Both the position numbers and the translations under genes were made by a program. Below, in pieces: positions 14,214-22,294 of a stretch of 22,564 bases of DNA. Every line of letters begins with the position of its first letter. Within the stretch, counting starts at the first letter, position 1. This DNA comes from JAXHTY01 sp034189225. Its GTDB lineage: Bacteria > Desulfobacterota > Desulfobacteria > Desulfobacterales > Desulfosudaceae. The stretch spans positions 1-22,564 of the forward strand of contig JAXHVL010000143.1 in the NCBI GenBank assembly GCA_034189225.1. Direction: 5' to 3'. Below the pieces are notes generated by a model that was given only the letters and a program-made list of their open reading frames with translations, searched no databases and had not been told where the DNA came from.

Positions 14214-16586
14214 ATGCTGACCGAATTTTTCAAACCCCTTTTTTCCCTTTCCCAGCAAAACCAGGCATTGAGATGGGTGCTCCTGGTTATAACGGCACTG
14301 GTGTTTGCGTTTACCTTTACCTCCACCACGCTGGTAAAGGAGGACTATGCGTACCAACTGGGCGATGTCGCCAGGGAAAATATCAAGGCGCCCGAGGATT
14401 TTCTGATTAAAGACGCCAAGGCCACGGAAGACAAGCGCCGGCAGGCCAGTGAGAACATTCTCACGATCTATGATTATAAGGATAGCCTGGTGCGGGAGAT
14501 CGATCAGCGCCTGAGCCGGAGTTTCGGCTATGGGCGGGAGGCATTTCAAGAGGCTGCATCGTCGTCAGCATCGGACGTATCGATGGCGGGATATGACCGG
14601 GAAAAATTTGAAAAGCTGCTCGGGATTTCCGTCAGCAACGGCGCATTTACTATTCTTGAGCGGGAGGCCTTTTCCAGGAAAATTGAAACCCTTATTCGCC
14701 AGATCGTGAGCGAGATTCTGAGCAACGGGGTTGTGGCCAACAAGGAAGTGCTGCTCAGGGAGCGGGGAAGGGGGGGGATTGTTCTGCGCACCGTGGGAAA
14801 CGGTGAACAAAAGATCGAAACCAACCTGCGGCATTTTTACGGGCAGGACCAGGCCCAGGCCATGGTCCGGATTATCGGCGAGCCCCTGCTCAAAGACATG
14901 GATTACACGGTAAAGAACCTGATCGTTGATTTCTCACAGCGGCTCATAGTCCCCAATGTGACCCGAAATACCAGCAAAACCGAACAACTGAAGCGCGAGG
15001 CCCAGGAAAGTATCAGCCCGGTGCTGTATAAGATCAAAAAAGGCGAAATGATTCTCCGGGAGGGCGAACGGATCACCCAGCTTGATCTGCTGGAGCTTGA
15101 GTCGCTCAAGAGCAGGGTCACGGAAAAGAATCCCATTGCTATTGCCATCGGCGCGGCCATCATCGGCGCCATCTTGTTTCTGGTTATTTATCTCAGGATT
15201 TCCGAAAGCAAGCGCCGCGGTGCGCTGTCCGACAATAAGACCCTTCTGTTTTTCGCCACCATGCTCTGCCTTTCCTTTATTGCGGCCCGGCTGGCCTTTG
15301 TCATGACCGAGGCCATTGTTTCGGTTTCCAGTGCCCCGGCCGTGACCCCGGAGGCCATTTTCATGGCCGTGCCCCTGGCCACCAGCGCCATGATCGTATG
15401 CCTGTTCATGGATATCGAGCTGACCGCCTCATTTGCGCTTATCCTGGCCCTCTGCACGGGCGCGATTTTTGAAAACCGGTTCGAGATTTTCGTCTATGCC
15501 ATCCTCAACATGACCATGGCGGCCTACTGGATGCAGCACTGCCGGGAGCGGAAGGTGTTCATCAAGGCCGGCCTCAAACTCGGCCTGTTTAACATGGTGG
15601 TGGCCACCTCCCTGAACCTTTATCTGGCGGATTTTTCGATCCTGAATATGGCCGTGGACTGCGGTCTTGCGTTTCTGGGCGGTATCGCCGCCGGCATCCT
15701 CACCGCCGGCCTGGCCCCGATCATTGAAATGGCCTTTGACTATACCACGGACATCAAACTGCTGGAATTGTCCAACCTCGACCAGCCCCTGCTCAAGCGC
15801 CTCATGCTGGAAGCCCCCGGCACTTACCATCATTCGCTGGTGGTGGGGGCCATGGTGGAAGCAGCGGCCTCAGATGTGGGGGCCAACCCGCTTTTGGCAA
15901 GGGTTTGCGGTTACTATCACGATATCGGTAAGATCAAAAAGCCCCTTTACTATATTGAGAATCAGAAGGGTGCGAAAAACAAGCACGACAAACTGGCCCC
16001 CTCCATGTCTGCCCTGATTCTGATTTCCCACATTAAAGACGGGGTTGAGATTGCCCGGAAACATCGGCTCGGTCAGCCCATAGTGGATGCCATTCAGCAG
16101 CATCACGGCACCCGGCTGATCGTATATTTTTATGAAAAAGCAAAACGACAGTTAAAGGAAGAGGGCGGAAAGCATGCCACCAAGGATATCAATGTGGATG
16201 ACTTCCGGTATACCGGCCCCAAACCCCAGACCCGGGAGGCGGGCCTGGTCATGCTGGCCGATGAAATCGAGGCCGCGTCCCGTTCCATGGAGTCCCCCAC
16301 GCCATCCCGGATTCAGGGGCTGATGCAGGACCTGATCAACAAAACTTTTTCCGACGGGCAGCTCAACGACTGTGAACTGACACTTAAGGATTTAAATAAT
16401 ATCGCTCGGAATTTTAACAATATTCTATCCGGTATTTATCACCATCGCATTGAATATCCCGCCGCAACCAACGGAAAGCCGAAAAATGGAAATACAGATC
16501 GACAACCGCCAAAACCATCACCATCTTCCGAAACAGATGCTCCGGACGAAGACACGGGCCGTCTTAAGCGCCTTGGGCAGTCATGA
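14214..16586 (+). CDS. pgpH: 7TM-HD domain protein, PgpH-type c-di-AMP phosphodiesterase
   Basis: This is an inner-membrane protein whose family members hydrolyse cyclic di-AMP to 5'-pApA in the cytosol. At 790 residues its order is standard. There is one N-terminal helix (about 20-38), then a periplasmic 7TMR-HDED domain (about 40-300). A bundle of about seven helices spans about 305-500. A cytosolic HD domain with the HDIG-type motif YYHDIGK (H569, D570) follows, preceded by TYHHSLVVG (H539/H540) and followed by QQHHGT (629-633). The last 45 residues are low-complexity and polar. The ATG at 14214 lacks a convincing ribosome site. Its 3' end overlaps ybeY by 101 nt, unusually long. Calling c-di-AMP the substrate is family inference. 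Confidence 0.9.
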   Translation: MLTEFFKPLFSLSQQNQALRWVLLVITALVFAFTFTSTTLVKEDYAYQLGDVARENIKAPEDFLIKDAKATEDKRRQASENILTIYDYKDSLVREIDQRLSRSFGYGREAFQEAASSSASDVSMAGYDREKFEKLLGISVSNGAFTILEREAFSRKIETLIRQIVSEILSNGVVANKEVLLRERGRGGIVLRTVGNGEQKIETNLRHFYGQDQAQAMVRIIGEPLLKDMDYTVKNLIVDFSQRLIVPNVTRNTSKTEQLKREAQESISPVLYKIKKGEMILREGERITQLDLLELESLKSRVTEKNPIAIAIGAAIIGAILFLVIYLRISESKRRGALSDNKTLLFFATMLCLSFIAARLAFVMTEAIVSVSSAPAVTPEAIFMAVPLATSAMIVCLFMDIELTASFALILALCTGAIFENRFEIFVYAILNMTMAAYWMQHCRERKVFIKAGLKLGLFNMVVATSLNLYLADFSILNMAVDCGLAFLGGIAAGILTAGLAPIIEMAFDYTTDIKLLELSNLDQPLLKRLMLEAPGTYHHSLVVGAMVEAAASDVGANPLLARVCGYYHDIGKIKKPLYYIENQKGAKNKHDKLAPSMSALILISHIKDGVEIARKHRLGQPIVDAIQQHHGTRLIVYFYEKAKRQLKEEGGKHATKDINVDDFRYTGPKPQTREAGLVMLADEIEAASRSMESPTPSRIQGLMQDLINKTFSDGQLNDCELTLKDLNNIARNFNNILSGIYHHRIEYPAATNGKPKNGNTDRQPPKPSPSSETDAPDEDTGRLKRLGQS

Positions 16587-16947
16587 TGCGGAGGTTTCCA
16601 TTCTTATCACAGACGATCCCGCCATCACCGAATTAAACGCCCGATACCTGGACCGGACCGGCCCCACCAATGTCATCGCCTTTCCCATGCTGGAGGGGGA
16701 CTTTGCGGAGATCAACCCCGCGGGTCTGCTGGGGGATGTGGTTATTTCCGCAGATACGGCTCACCGGGAGGCCCGGGAAGCAGGAATCTCCATGGAGGAA
16801 CGCTTTACAGAGCTCCTGGTACATGGTATTCTTCACCTTCTCGGATATGACCACGAGACCGACGAGGCGGATGCCCGTGTCATGGAGGCCAAAACCCGGG
16901 AATTGATGGAGATGCTGAAACGCGCTGAAGACACAGCGGCAGAGTAG
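16486..16947 (+). CDS. ybeY: Endoribonuclease / rRNA maturation factor YbeY
   Basis: YbeY is a zinc-dependent endoribonuclease acting in 16S rRNA 3'-end maturation and ribosome quality control. The 153-residue product has the zinc triad HGILHLLGYDH (H113, H117, H123) and the conserved FPMLEGDFAE and LLGDVVIS stretches. I chose the ATG at 16486 because it yields the canonical N-terminus MEIQIDNRQ and has GGAAAG upstream. This start lies 101 nt inside the end of the 7TM-HD gene in another frame. An internal ATG at 16537 would cut a conserved strand. It sits 40 nt before pdxJ. Confidence 0.95.
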   Translation: MEIQIDNRQNHHHLPKQMLRTKTRAVLSALGSHDAEVSILITDDPAITELNARYLDRTGPTNVIAFPMLEGDFAEINPAGLLGDVVISADTAHREAREAGISMEERFTELLVHGILHLLGYDHETDEADARVMEAKTRELMEMLKRAEDTAAE

Positions 16948-16987
16948 CGCTGCGCACTAAATATTCTTTATCAGGAGGAGGAAAAGC

Positions 16988-17710
16988 ATGGCCGGCCTTG
17001 CCGTTAATGTTGATCACATCGCCACACTTCGACAGGCGCGTGGTGTCACCTACCCCGAACCCCTTGCCGCAGCGATCATTGCCGAGCTGGCCGGCGCGGA
17101 CGGTATCGTAGTCCATCTTCGGGAGGATCGGCGGCATATTCAGGACGCGGATGTGCGCAAGATCCGGAATACTGTTAAAAACCGGTTTGTCCTTGAAATG
17201 GCCGCTGTCCCGGAGATGGAAGTCATGGCACTGGAGGTGCGGCCCGACCTGGTAACCCTGGTTCCGGAGAAGCGGGAAGAGGTGACCACCGAAGGCGGCC
17301 TCGACCTGACAACCACTGCCGAAACGGTGATCAAAACCGTGGCAACCCTTCAGAACAATGCCATACCGGTCAGTATATTTATCGATGCGGATCCGGATCA
17401 GATTCACCGGGCCCATGATATTGGTGCCAGCGCCGTGGAAATTCACACCGGTGCCTTTTGTGACGCACCGGACACAGCTGGAAAAACAACGGAATTTGCC
17501 AGAATCCGCGAAGCCGTGTGTGTTGCCGCCGAGCTGGGCCTGATCATCAACGTGGGGCACGGCCTGTGCTACAATACGGTCAAGTGGTTTGCCGGAATGA
17601 ATGAGATAAACGAATTTTCCATCGGCCACAGCATAGTCTCACGGGCCGCTCTGGTGGGAATGGACCGGGCGGTCAGAGACATGCGGCGGCTGATAAAGGA
17701 GCTGTCATGA
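16988..17710 (+). CDS. pdxJ: Pyridoxine 5'-phosphate synthase PdxJ
   Basis: PdxJ condenses 3-hydroxy-1-aminoacetone phosphate with 1-deoxyxylulose 5-phosphate to give pyridoxine 5'-phosphate, the last step of the DXP-dependent vitamin B6 route. It is a cytosolic TIM barrel of the usual length (240). Key stretches are NVDHIATLRQARG (7-19), HLREDRRHIQD (43-53), LVPEKREEVTTEGGLD and NVGHGL near the C-terminus. The ATG at 16988 follows a very strong AGGAGGAGG ribosome site. Its stop overlaps the nnr start in ATGA (17707-17710), so the two are translationally coupled. Confidence 0.97.
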   Translation: MAGLAVNVDHIATLRQARGVTYPEPLAAAIIAELAGADGIVVHLREDRRHIQDADVRKIRNTVKNRFVLEMAAVPEMEVMALEVRPDLVTLVPEKREEVTTEGGLDLTTTAETVIKTVATLQNNAIPVSIFIDADPDQIHRAHDIGASAVEIHTGAFCDAPDTAGKTTEFARIREAVCVAAELGLIINVGHGLCYNTVKWFAGMNEINEFSIGHSIVSRAALVGMDRAVRDMRRLIKELS

Positions 17711-19317
17711 TTCTCGTCAATGCCGCTGAAATGCAGCAGATGGACAAGACAACCATAGAGGCCTTCGGCATTCCCGGCCGGGTCCTCATGGAAAATGCGG
17801 GCAGGGGTGCCACCCGGTGGCTCATGGAAAACTTTCCTGATGTGGCTGGCAGGCGTATCGGCGTGCTTGCCGGCCGGGGCAACAACGGAGGGGACGGTTT
17901 CGTAATCGCCCGCTACCTGTTCCGGCAGGGGGCGCAGGTGACGGTATACCTGCTTTCGGATAGGGACCGGGTGGCCGGTGATGCAGCGGCAAACCTGGCC
18001 CTTCTGGAGCCCCTGGGCGTGCCGGTGATCTGTGTGCCGGACGCGGAAGTTTTTGCGGAACAGCAAAAAGCCATGGCCCATGAATCCCTGCTGGTGGATG
18101 CTATCCTCGGTACCGGCCTCAATTCCGACGTCAGTGGGTTCTTCCGCACCGTCATCGAATTTGTAAATGCTTTTCGGGCATCCGGCAGGCCCGTGTTTGC
18201 CGTGGACATTCCGTCAGGCCTTCACACCGATACCGGCAAACCCTGTGGTATCTGCGTCACTGCCGACGCCACCGCCACCTTCGCCTTTGCCAAGACCGGC
18301 CATCTTCTTTTTCCCGGTGCGGCATATACCGGTGCCCTCCGCGTTATCGATATTGGTATTCCCAATCATATTGCGGCGGAAGCCGATCCCGGCAAATGGC
18401 TGCTCACCCCTTCATTGGTGGCCGGGTATTTGACCCCCCGGTCCGCCACGGCCCACAAGGGCAATACCGGCCATTTGCTGGTTGCGGCAGGCACGCCGGG
18501 CAAAACCGGCGCTGCTGCCATGACTGCCATGTCAGCCATGCGGGCCGGCGCGGGCCTGGTGACCCTGGCGGTGCCCGAATCCATCAATGCCATCGTGGAG
18601 CCCATGGTGCTCGAGCCCATGACCCTGCCCGTGGGGGAAAAGGGCGCCACCTTCATTGACAATACCTGCGTGGATGCCATTCTTTCGGAAACAGCCGGCA
18701 AGTCCTGCATGGCCCTCGGACCGGGCATCGGAACGGCAGATGCCACACGGCAGGTGGTACACCGGCTGATAAAAGAAAGCGATATCCCGCTGGTGATCGA
18801 TGCCGACGGCCTGAGCTGCATTGCCGGCGATTGCGATGTGCTGAAAGGCGCAAAGCGTCCGGTTGTGCTGACTCCGCATCCCGGTGAGATGGCGCGGCTT
18901 GCCGGCACAACCGCCGCCGATGTGCAGGAGAACCGGCTTAAGCACGCCAGTGAATTTGCCGAGCGGTATAATGTCCATGTGGTGCTGAAGGGCGCGGGCA
19001 CGGTGATCGCCCATCCGGATGGCCGGATATTTCTGAACCGGACCGGCAATCCCGGCATGGCCGCCGGCGGCATGGGAGATGTGCTCACCGGTGTGATTGC
19101 CGGACTGGTCTGCCAGGGCTACCCATGCGGCCGTGCCGCCCGGATCGGCACCTATGTTCACGGTGCTGCCGCCGATATCCTCAGCCGCCGCCTTGGCCGC
19201 CAGGGTTTTCTGGCCGCCGATGTCATGGCCGCTGTTCCCGAAGCCTTGAACCGTCTTTTTGAAACAAGCTCTCATGCCCATGCAGACGGATTTCCGCATA
19301 CAGACATCTTCTGTTGA
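17707..19317 (+). CDS. nnr: Bifunctional NAD(P)HX epimerase / ADP-dependent dehydratase
   Basis: This fused repair enzyme restores damaged, hydrated NADH and NADPH. The 536-residue product has an N-terminal YjeF_N epimerase (about 1-215; MENAGRGATRW, GRGNNGGDGF at 57-66, VDIPSG). A C-terminal ribokinase-like dehydratase follows (about 225-520; HKGNTGHLLV, TPHPGEMARL, and GNPGMAAGGMGD near 447-458 with the catalytic Asp). It begins inside the pdxJ stop codon and its last 44 nt overlap tsaE, so pdxJ-nnr-tsaE form a chained unit. Length and domain order are standard. Confidence 0.96.
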   Translation: MILVNAAEMQQMDKTTIEAFGIPGRVLMENAGRGATRWLMENFPDVAGRRIGVLAGRGNNGGDGFVIARYLFRQGAQVTVYLLSDRDRVAGDAAANLALLEPLGVPVICVPDAEVFAEQQKAMAHESLLVDAILGTGLNSDVSGFFRTVIEFVNAFRASGRPVFAVDIPSGLHTDTGKPCGICVTADATATFAFAKTGHLLFPGAAYTGALRVIDIGIPNHIAAEADPGKWLLTPSLVAGYLTPRSATAHKGNTGHLLVAAGTPGKTGAAAMTAMSAMRAGAGLVTLAVPESINAIVEPMVLEPMTLPVGEKGATFIDNTCVDAILSETAGKSCMALGPGIGTADATRQVVHRLIKESDIPLVIDADGLSCIAGDCDVLKGAKRPVVLTPHPGEMARLAGTTAADVQENRLKHASEFAERYNVHVVLKGAGTVIAHPDGRIFLNRTGNPGMAAGGMGDVLTGVIAGLVCQGYPCGRAARIGTYVHGAAADILSRRLGRQGFLAADVMAAVPEALNRLFETSSHAHADGFPHTDIFC

Positions 19318-19750
19318 AGAGACCCGGCGCCTGGGCCGCACCCTCGGCAGTGCTGTTGAGCCGGGGACGGTTATCTCACTTTCCGGCGATCTCGGCAGCG
19401 GTAAAACCGCGCTGACCCAGGGCATTGCCGGTGGTATGGGCGTGGATCCGTCCCGTTACGTCACCAGCCCCAGTTACACCCTGGTCAACCAGCACCCCGG
19501 CCGCCGTCACATGCTTTACCATATCGATTTCTACCGCCTGGAAGAAGCCGAAGAGGCCGAAGCCCTGGGCATGGATGATATTCTTCACAGGCACGACGTC
19601 GTGGTGGTGGAATGGGGGGACCGCTTCGGCCGCGGCTTATGGGGAGAGAATCTTGAAATCCATCTTACCCTCACCGATGAAACCACCCGGGAAATTTTTT
19701 TCACCGCCTTTGACGACCGCGGAAAAAGGTTGATCGCGACTTTGAAATAG
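19274..19750 (+). CDS. tsaE: tRNA t6A synthesis ATPase TsaE
   Basis: TsaE is the ATPase that cycles the TsaB-TsaD complex during threonylcarbamoyl-adenosine (t6A37) tRNA modification. The product of about 158 residues has the Walker A GDLGSGKTAL (38-47) with the conserved TSPSYTLVN switch region, HIDFYRLEEAEEAEALGMDD, and VVVEWGDR. The start is ambiguous: ATG 19274, ATG 19280 and TTG 19259 all lie within nnr and none has a strong ribosome site. I use 19274 as the first ATG before the conserved SVEETRRLGRTLG. Translation is probably coupled to nnr. Confidence 0.93.
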   Translation: MPMQTDFRIQTSSVEETRRLGRTLGSAVEPGTVISLSGDLGSGKTALTQGIAGGMGVDPSRYVTSPSYTLVNQHPGRRHMLYHIDFYRLEEAEEAEALGMDDILHRHDVVVVEWGDRFGRGLWGENLEIHLTLTDETTREIFFTAFDDRGKRLIATLK

Positions 19751-19795
19751 CGTAAGATGCTTGCGCGAATTTGAGGGCCACGAGAATATTAAATA

Positions 19796-19829
19796 TTAGC
19801 CCGGATATTTCATGAAATTTTCGGGTTAG
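19796..19829. repeat. Imperfect palindrome between tsaE and lysC
   Basis: A perfect 12-bp palindrome ATTTCATGAAAT (19807-19818) is flanked by CCCG (19800-19803) and CGGG (19822-19825), with further partial pairing out to 19796 and 19829. It ends about 30 nt before the lysC start. It has no T-tract and is too small for a lysine riboswitch. It may be an intergenic repeat or a leader/operator structure for lysC. Confidence 0.5.
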
Positions 19830-19862
19830 CAGCATATCCGAAGCAGCGGAGAGAAGGAGAAA

Positions 19863-21083
19863 ATGAGCTTAATCGTTCAGAAGTACGGCGGCACATCGGT
19901 GGGCAGCATCGAAAAAATCCGGAATGTGGCCAGTCGCGTGATCAAGACCTATGACGAGGGAAACGATGTGGTGGTTGTGTTATCAGCCATGGCCGGTGTC
20001 ACAGACAGCCTGATTGATATGGCCAACCAGGCCTCAGGCAATCCTGATGCCCGGGAACTGGATGTGCTGCTCGCCACCGGTGAACAGACCACGGTGGCCC
20101 TCATGGCCATGATGCTTAATGAAATGGGTTACAGTGCCCGTTCCCTGCTGGGATATCAGGCGGAGATTCTTACGGATCACGCTGCCACGCGGGCACGCAT
20201 TATCAGCATCGGTGCCGATAAAATCCGGGAATACCTCAACGAGCGCCGCATCGTGGTGGTGGCTGGTTTCCAGGGCTATGACGCCGGTGGCAATATCACC
20301 ACCCTGGGAAGGGGGGGCTCCGACACATCCGCCGTAGCCATTGCCGCGGCTGTCAATGCCGATGTATGCGAGATATACACGGATGTGGACGGGATTTATA
20401 CCACGGACCCATCCATCTGCAAGCGGGCGCGGAAGATCGGCCGGATTTCCTATGATGAAATGCTGGAGATGTCCAGCCTCGGGGCCAAGGTGCTTCAGAT
20501 CCGGTCCGTGGAGTTTGCCAAGAAATACAACGTGCCCGTGCACGTAAGATCGTCATTCAGCGAGGAGGAAGGCACAATGGTAGTGAACGAAGAAAAAGGC
20601 ATGGAAGAAGTGGTCATCTCCGGCATAACCTGCAAAAAAGATGAAGCCCGCATCACCTTCAAAAAGGTGCCGGACAAGCCGGGCGTCTCTTCCAAGATAT
20701 TCACGCCCATCGCCGAGGCGGGTATCCTGGTGGACATGATCATTCAGAACACCCGTGCCTCCGGCCAGACCGACCTGACCTTTACCGTGCCCCGGTCCGA
20801 TTTTGCAAAGGCCATGGAACTGGCGCGGGAAACGGCCACCACTATCGAAGCCGAGGAGGTTATGAGTGCGGAAAATATCGCCAAGGTCTCCGTTATCGGC
20901 GTGGGTATGAAAAGTCATTCCGGCGTGGCTTCCAAGATGTTTAACACCCTGGCAGCGGAAAATATAAATATCATCATGATCAGCACCTCCGAGATCCGTA
21001 TTTCCTGCGTCATCGAAGAAAAATACGCGGAGCTGGCCGTCCAGGTGCTTCACACGACCTTCGGCCTGGACAGCCCCGAATGA
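19863..21083 (+). CDS. lysC: Aspartate kinase LysC
   Basis: Aspartokinase phosphorylates aspartate, the first step toward lysine, threonine, methionine and diaminopimelate. The 406-residue product is a monofunctional enzyme. The kinase domain contains KYGGTSVGS (8-16), TLGRGGSDTSA and DVDGIYTTDP. Two ACT domains follow, about 265-335 (VPDKPGVSSKIFTPIAEAG) and 343-400 (GVGMKSHSGVASKMFNTLAA). They are the usual site of feedback inhibition by lysine and/or threonine; the effector cannot be told by eye. The ATG at 19863 has a strong GAAGGAG ribosome site. The stop codon is overlapped by a 30-codon ORF. Confidence 0.97.
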   Translation: MSLIVQKYGGTSVGSIEKIRNVASRVIKTYDEGNDVVVVLSAMAGVTDSLIDMANQASGNPDARELDVLLATGEQTTVALMAMMLNEMGYSARSLLGYQAEILTDHAATRARIISIGADKIREYLNERRIVVVAGFQGYDAGGNITTLGRGGSDTSAVAIAAAVNADVCEIYTDVDGIYTTDPSICKRARKIGRISYDEMLEMSSLGAKVLQIRSVEFAKKYNVPVHVRSSFSEEEGTMVVNEEKGMEEVVISGITCKKDEARITFKKVPDKPGVSSKIFTPIAEAGILVDMIIQNTRASGQTDLTFTVPRSDFAKAMELARETATTIEAEEVMSAENIAKVSVIGVGMKSHSGVASKMFNTLAAENINIIMISTSEIRISCVIEEKYAELAVQVLHTTFGLDSPE

Positions 21084-21172
21084 TGAAAGCCTTTTCGCCC
21101 CGCCAGCTTCTCTTTGTGCTGGTCCTGGCCGGGGTTGTCCTTGTCATCGTGAGTCTGCGCCTATGGGGGTGA
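21080..21172 (+). CDS. 30-residue single-helix membrane microprotein ORF
   Basis: ATG at 21080 overlaps the lysC stop in the ATGATGA arrangement, and a second ATG at 21083 is in frame. It encodes MMKAFSPRQ, a hydrophobic run LLFVLVLAGVVLVIVSL, then RLWG and TGA at 21170-21172. The pattern of a short basic N-terminus followed by one membrane helix of about 17-20 residues is typical of small inner-membrane proteins. No separate ribosome site is visible, so expression would rely on coupling to lysC. I know of no family. A chance ORF or the truncated start of a former gene is possible. Confidence 0.5.
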   Translation: MMKAFSPRQLLFVLVLAGVVLVIVSLRLWG

Positions 21173-21296
21173 ATATTTCAACGCGGAGTCGCAGAGAACG
21201 CAGAGAAGAACACCGTAAAATTATTCGTAATGCGTCCACATTCGTAAAATCTTAACTGTTTTTTCAGCATCAAGAACTTGTTGGGCCAATTTTATA

Positions 21297-21626
21297 TTAA
21301 AAAGCGAATAATCTTTGAAGAATTGAAATGACATCCAACTGGGTTTTGGAATCTATTGTGCCAAGCTTCTTTACGAGTCGTGTTTTATCAATTGTTCGAA
21401 GCTGATCTAAAACAATTTGTCCCTTTTTCTTTTGAAAAGTACAGGAGACACGAGTTGGATAATCTTTTTGAGCAGATGTCATCGGGGCAATGATCGCCGT
21501 TCGTATATTGCGATTCATTTCATCAGGTGAAATTATCAAGCAGGGCCTTGTCTTTTGTATCTCTGAACCAATTGTGGGATCAAGATTAACCAAATATACA
21601 TCAAAACGTTTCACTACCATTGCCAT
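21297..21626 (-). CDS. mazF: MazF/PemK-type mRNA endoribonuclease toxin
   Basis: MazF toxins cleave mRNA at short sequences and arrest growth when the antitoxin is lost. The 109-residue product has the core RFDVYLVNLDPTIGSEIQKT, then RPCLIISPDEMN, IIAPMTSAQKDYPTRV and IVLDQLRTIDKTRLVKKLG, all typical of the fold including the conserved Arg and the Thr/Ser active-site region. ATG 21626 (or 21620) overlaps the end of mazE by 13 nt and sits just after GAAGAAGA. It looks intact. No terminator is evident downstream; the 21173-21296 gap is gene-free and contains a CGCAGAGAACGCAGAGAA direct-repeat-like tract. Confidence 0.93.
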   Translation of the reverse strand: MAMVVKRFDVYLVNLDPTIGSEIQKTRPCLIISPDEMNRNIRTAIIAPMTSAQKDYPTRVSCTFQKKKGQIVLDQLRTIDKTRLVKKLGTIDSKTQLDVISILQRLFAF

Positions 21627-21865
21627 TCTTCTTCATCCCATGAATGCGAAATATTATCATCAATGATTGGCTTGTCGTCGTCCTTTTCTCCCATGGCCTT
21701 GAAAGCAGCATCCCATCCGTCACGAACATCTTTGACAGGTCGAATGATAATTTGATCTTTTTCAACCTCAATTTCAACATCATCCATAATGCCTGTTTGA
21801 TCAAGGATGGGTTTCGGGATGCGCAACCCTTGGGAATTGCCGATTTTTATTATATGTGCGCGCAT
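21614..21865 (-). CDS. mazE: MazE/AbrB-type antitoxin
   Basis: The 83-residue product has an N-terminal swapped-hairpin AbrB DNA-binding domain (about 1-48: HIIKIGNSQGLRIPKPILDQ, then VEIEVEKDQIIIRPV). An acidic, tryptophan-ending C-terminal tail (SHSWDEEEWQW) would wrap the toxin. It neutralises MazF and represses its own promoter. ATG 21865 follows a strong AGGAGG site. The promoter and two adjacent 10-bp palindromes lie at 21889-21926. Confidence 0.93.
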   Translation of the reverse strand: MRAHIIKIGNSQGLRIPKPILDQTGIMDDVEIEVEKDQIIIRPVKDVRDGWDAAFKAMGEKDDDKPIIDDNISHSWDEEEWQW

Positions 21866-21886
21866 TGGATTCCTCCTTTACCATTT

Positions 21887-21926
21887 AATGTATATACATT
21901 GTAATTACATTGGTGGCAGACGTCAA
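21887..21926 (-). promoter_or_regulatory. mazEF promoter with tandem operator palindromes
   Basis: On the minus strand TTGACG (21921-21926) and TACAAT (21898-21903) are spaced by exactly 17 nt. Two 10-bp palindromes, TGTATATACA (21889-21898) and TGTAATTACA (21900-21909), cover the -10 region; the first is the core of a 14-bp perfect palindrome (21887-21900). Their 11-bp centre spacing places them on one helix face, as expected for cooperative autorepression by MazE or MazEF. The 21927-22070 stretch beyond it holds no gene I recognise. Confidence 0.6.
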
Positions 21927-22070
21927 GCGCAAAATTTTAGAGGCCCAACGACGTGTCTCACTGGGCGCAAAAGAATACGGATTTCGAAAAAGAAAAGTTA
22001 AGTGCTGACTCCGCCATGACCAAGATTGCCCGTCTTTTGCGATCCATGTGAAGACACAGGTTCGGCGCGC

Positions 22071-22289
22071 TCAACCTCTTGATCTTGATTCTTTTACCGC
22101 TTCTAGAATGTCTTTTGTGGTAGCACGGGTTTTCATACCAGGCACATCAAAGGGTGACTTGTCACTCTTTTTAAAAGTAAGAGAATATGATTCGCCACCT
22201 CTTCGCTTTATAATAACCTCTTCGGTCCTGGCAATATTCAGGACCTCGGAAAATCGTTGCCGCGCTTCAGAATATGTATAAACTTTCAT
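22071..22289 (-). CDS. Phd/YefM-type (prevent-host-death) antitoxin
   Basis: The 72-residue product begins MKVYTYSEARQRFSEVLNIA, the classical Phd/YefM DNA-binding start. It continues with EEVIIKRRGGESYSLTF and ends in a helix (TTKDILEAVKESRSRG) after KSPFDVPGMKT. The start at 22289 is chosen over an upstream in-frame ATG at 22385 because GGAG lies 8 nt before it and the family N-terminus starts there; the longer version would read into the PIN gene. The PIN-domain toxin lies 5 nt upstream, so the order is toxin then antitoxin. The gene appears intact. Confidence 0.85.
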   Translation of the reverse strand: MKVYTYSEARQRFSEVLNIARTEEVIIKRRGGESYSLTFKKSDKSPFDVPGMKTRATTKDILEAVKESRSRG

Positions 22290-22294
22290 AAATT

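Noticed and set aside
19751..19862. Lysine riboswitch upstream of lysC
   Set aside because: The leader is about 110 nt and has a single palindrome. The multi-helix lysine aptamer and its conserved junction are absent.
21173..21220. GCGGAGTCGCAGAGAACGCA tract after the microprotein as a CRISPR or tandem array
   Set aside because: Only two or three short degenerate CGCAGAG units with no regular spacers. At most a fragment of a dispersed repeat.
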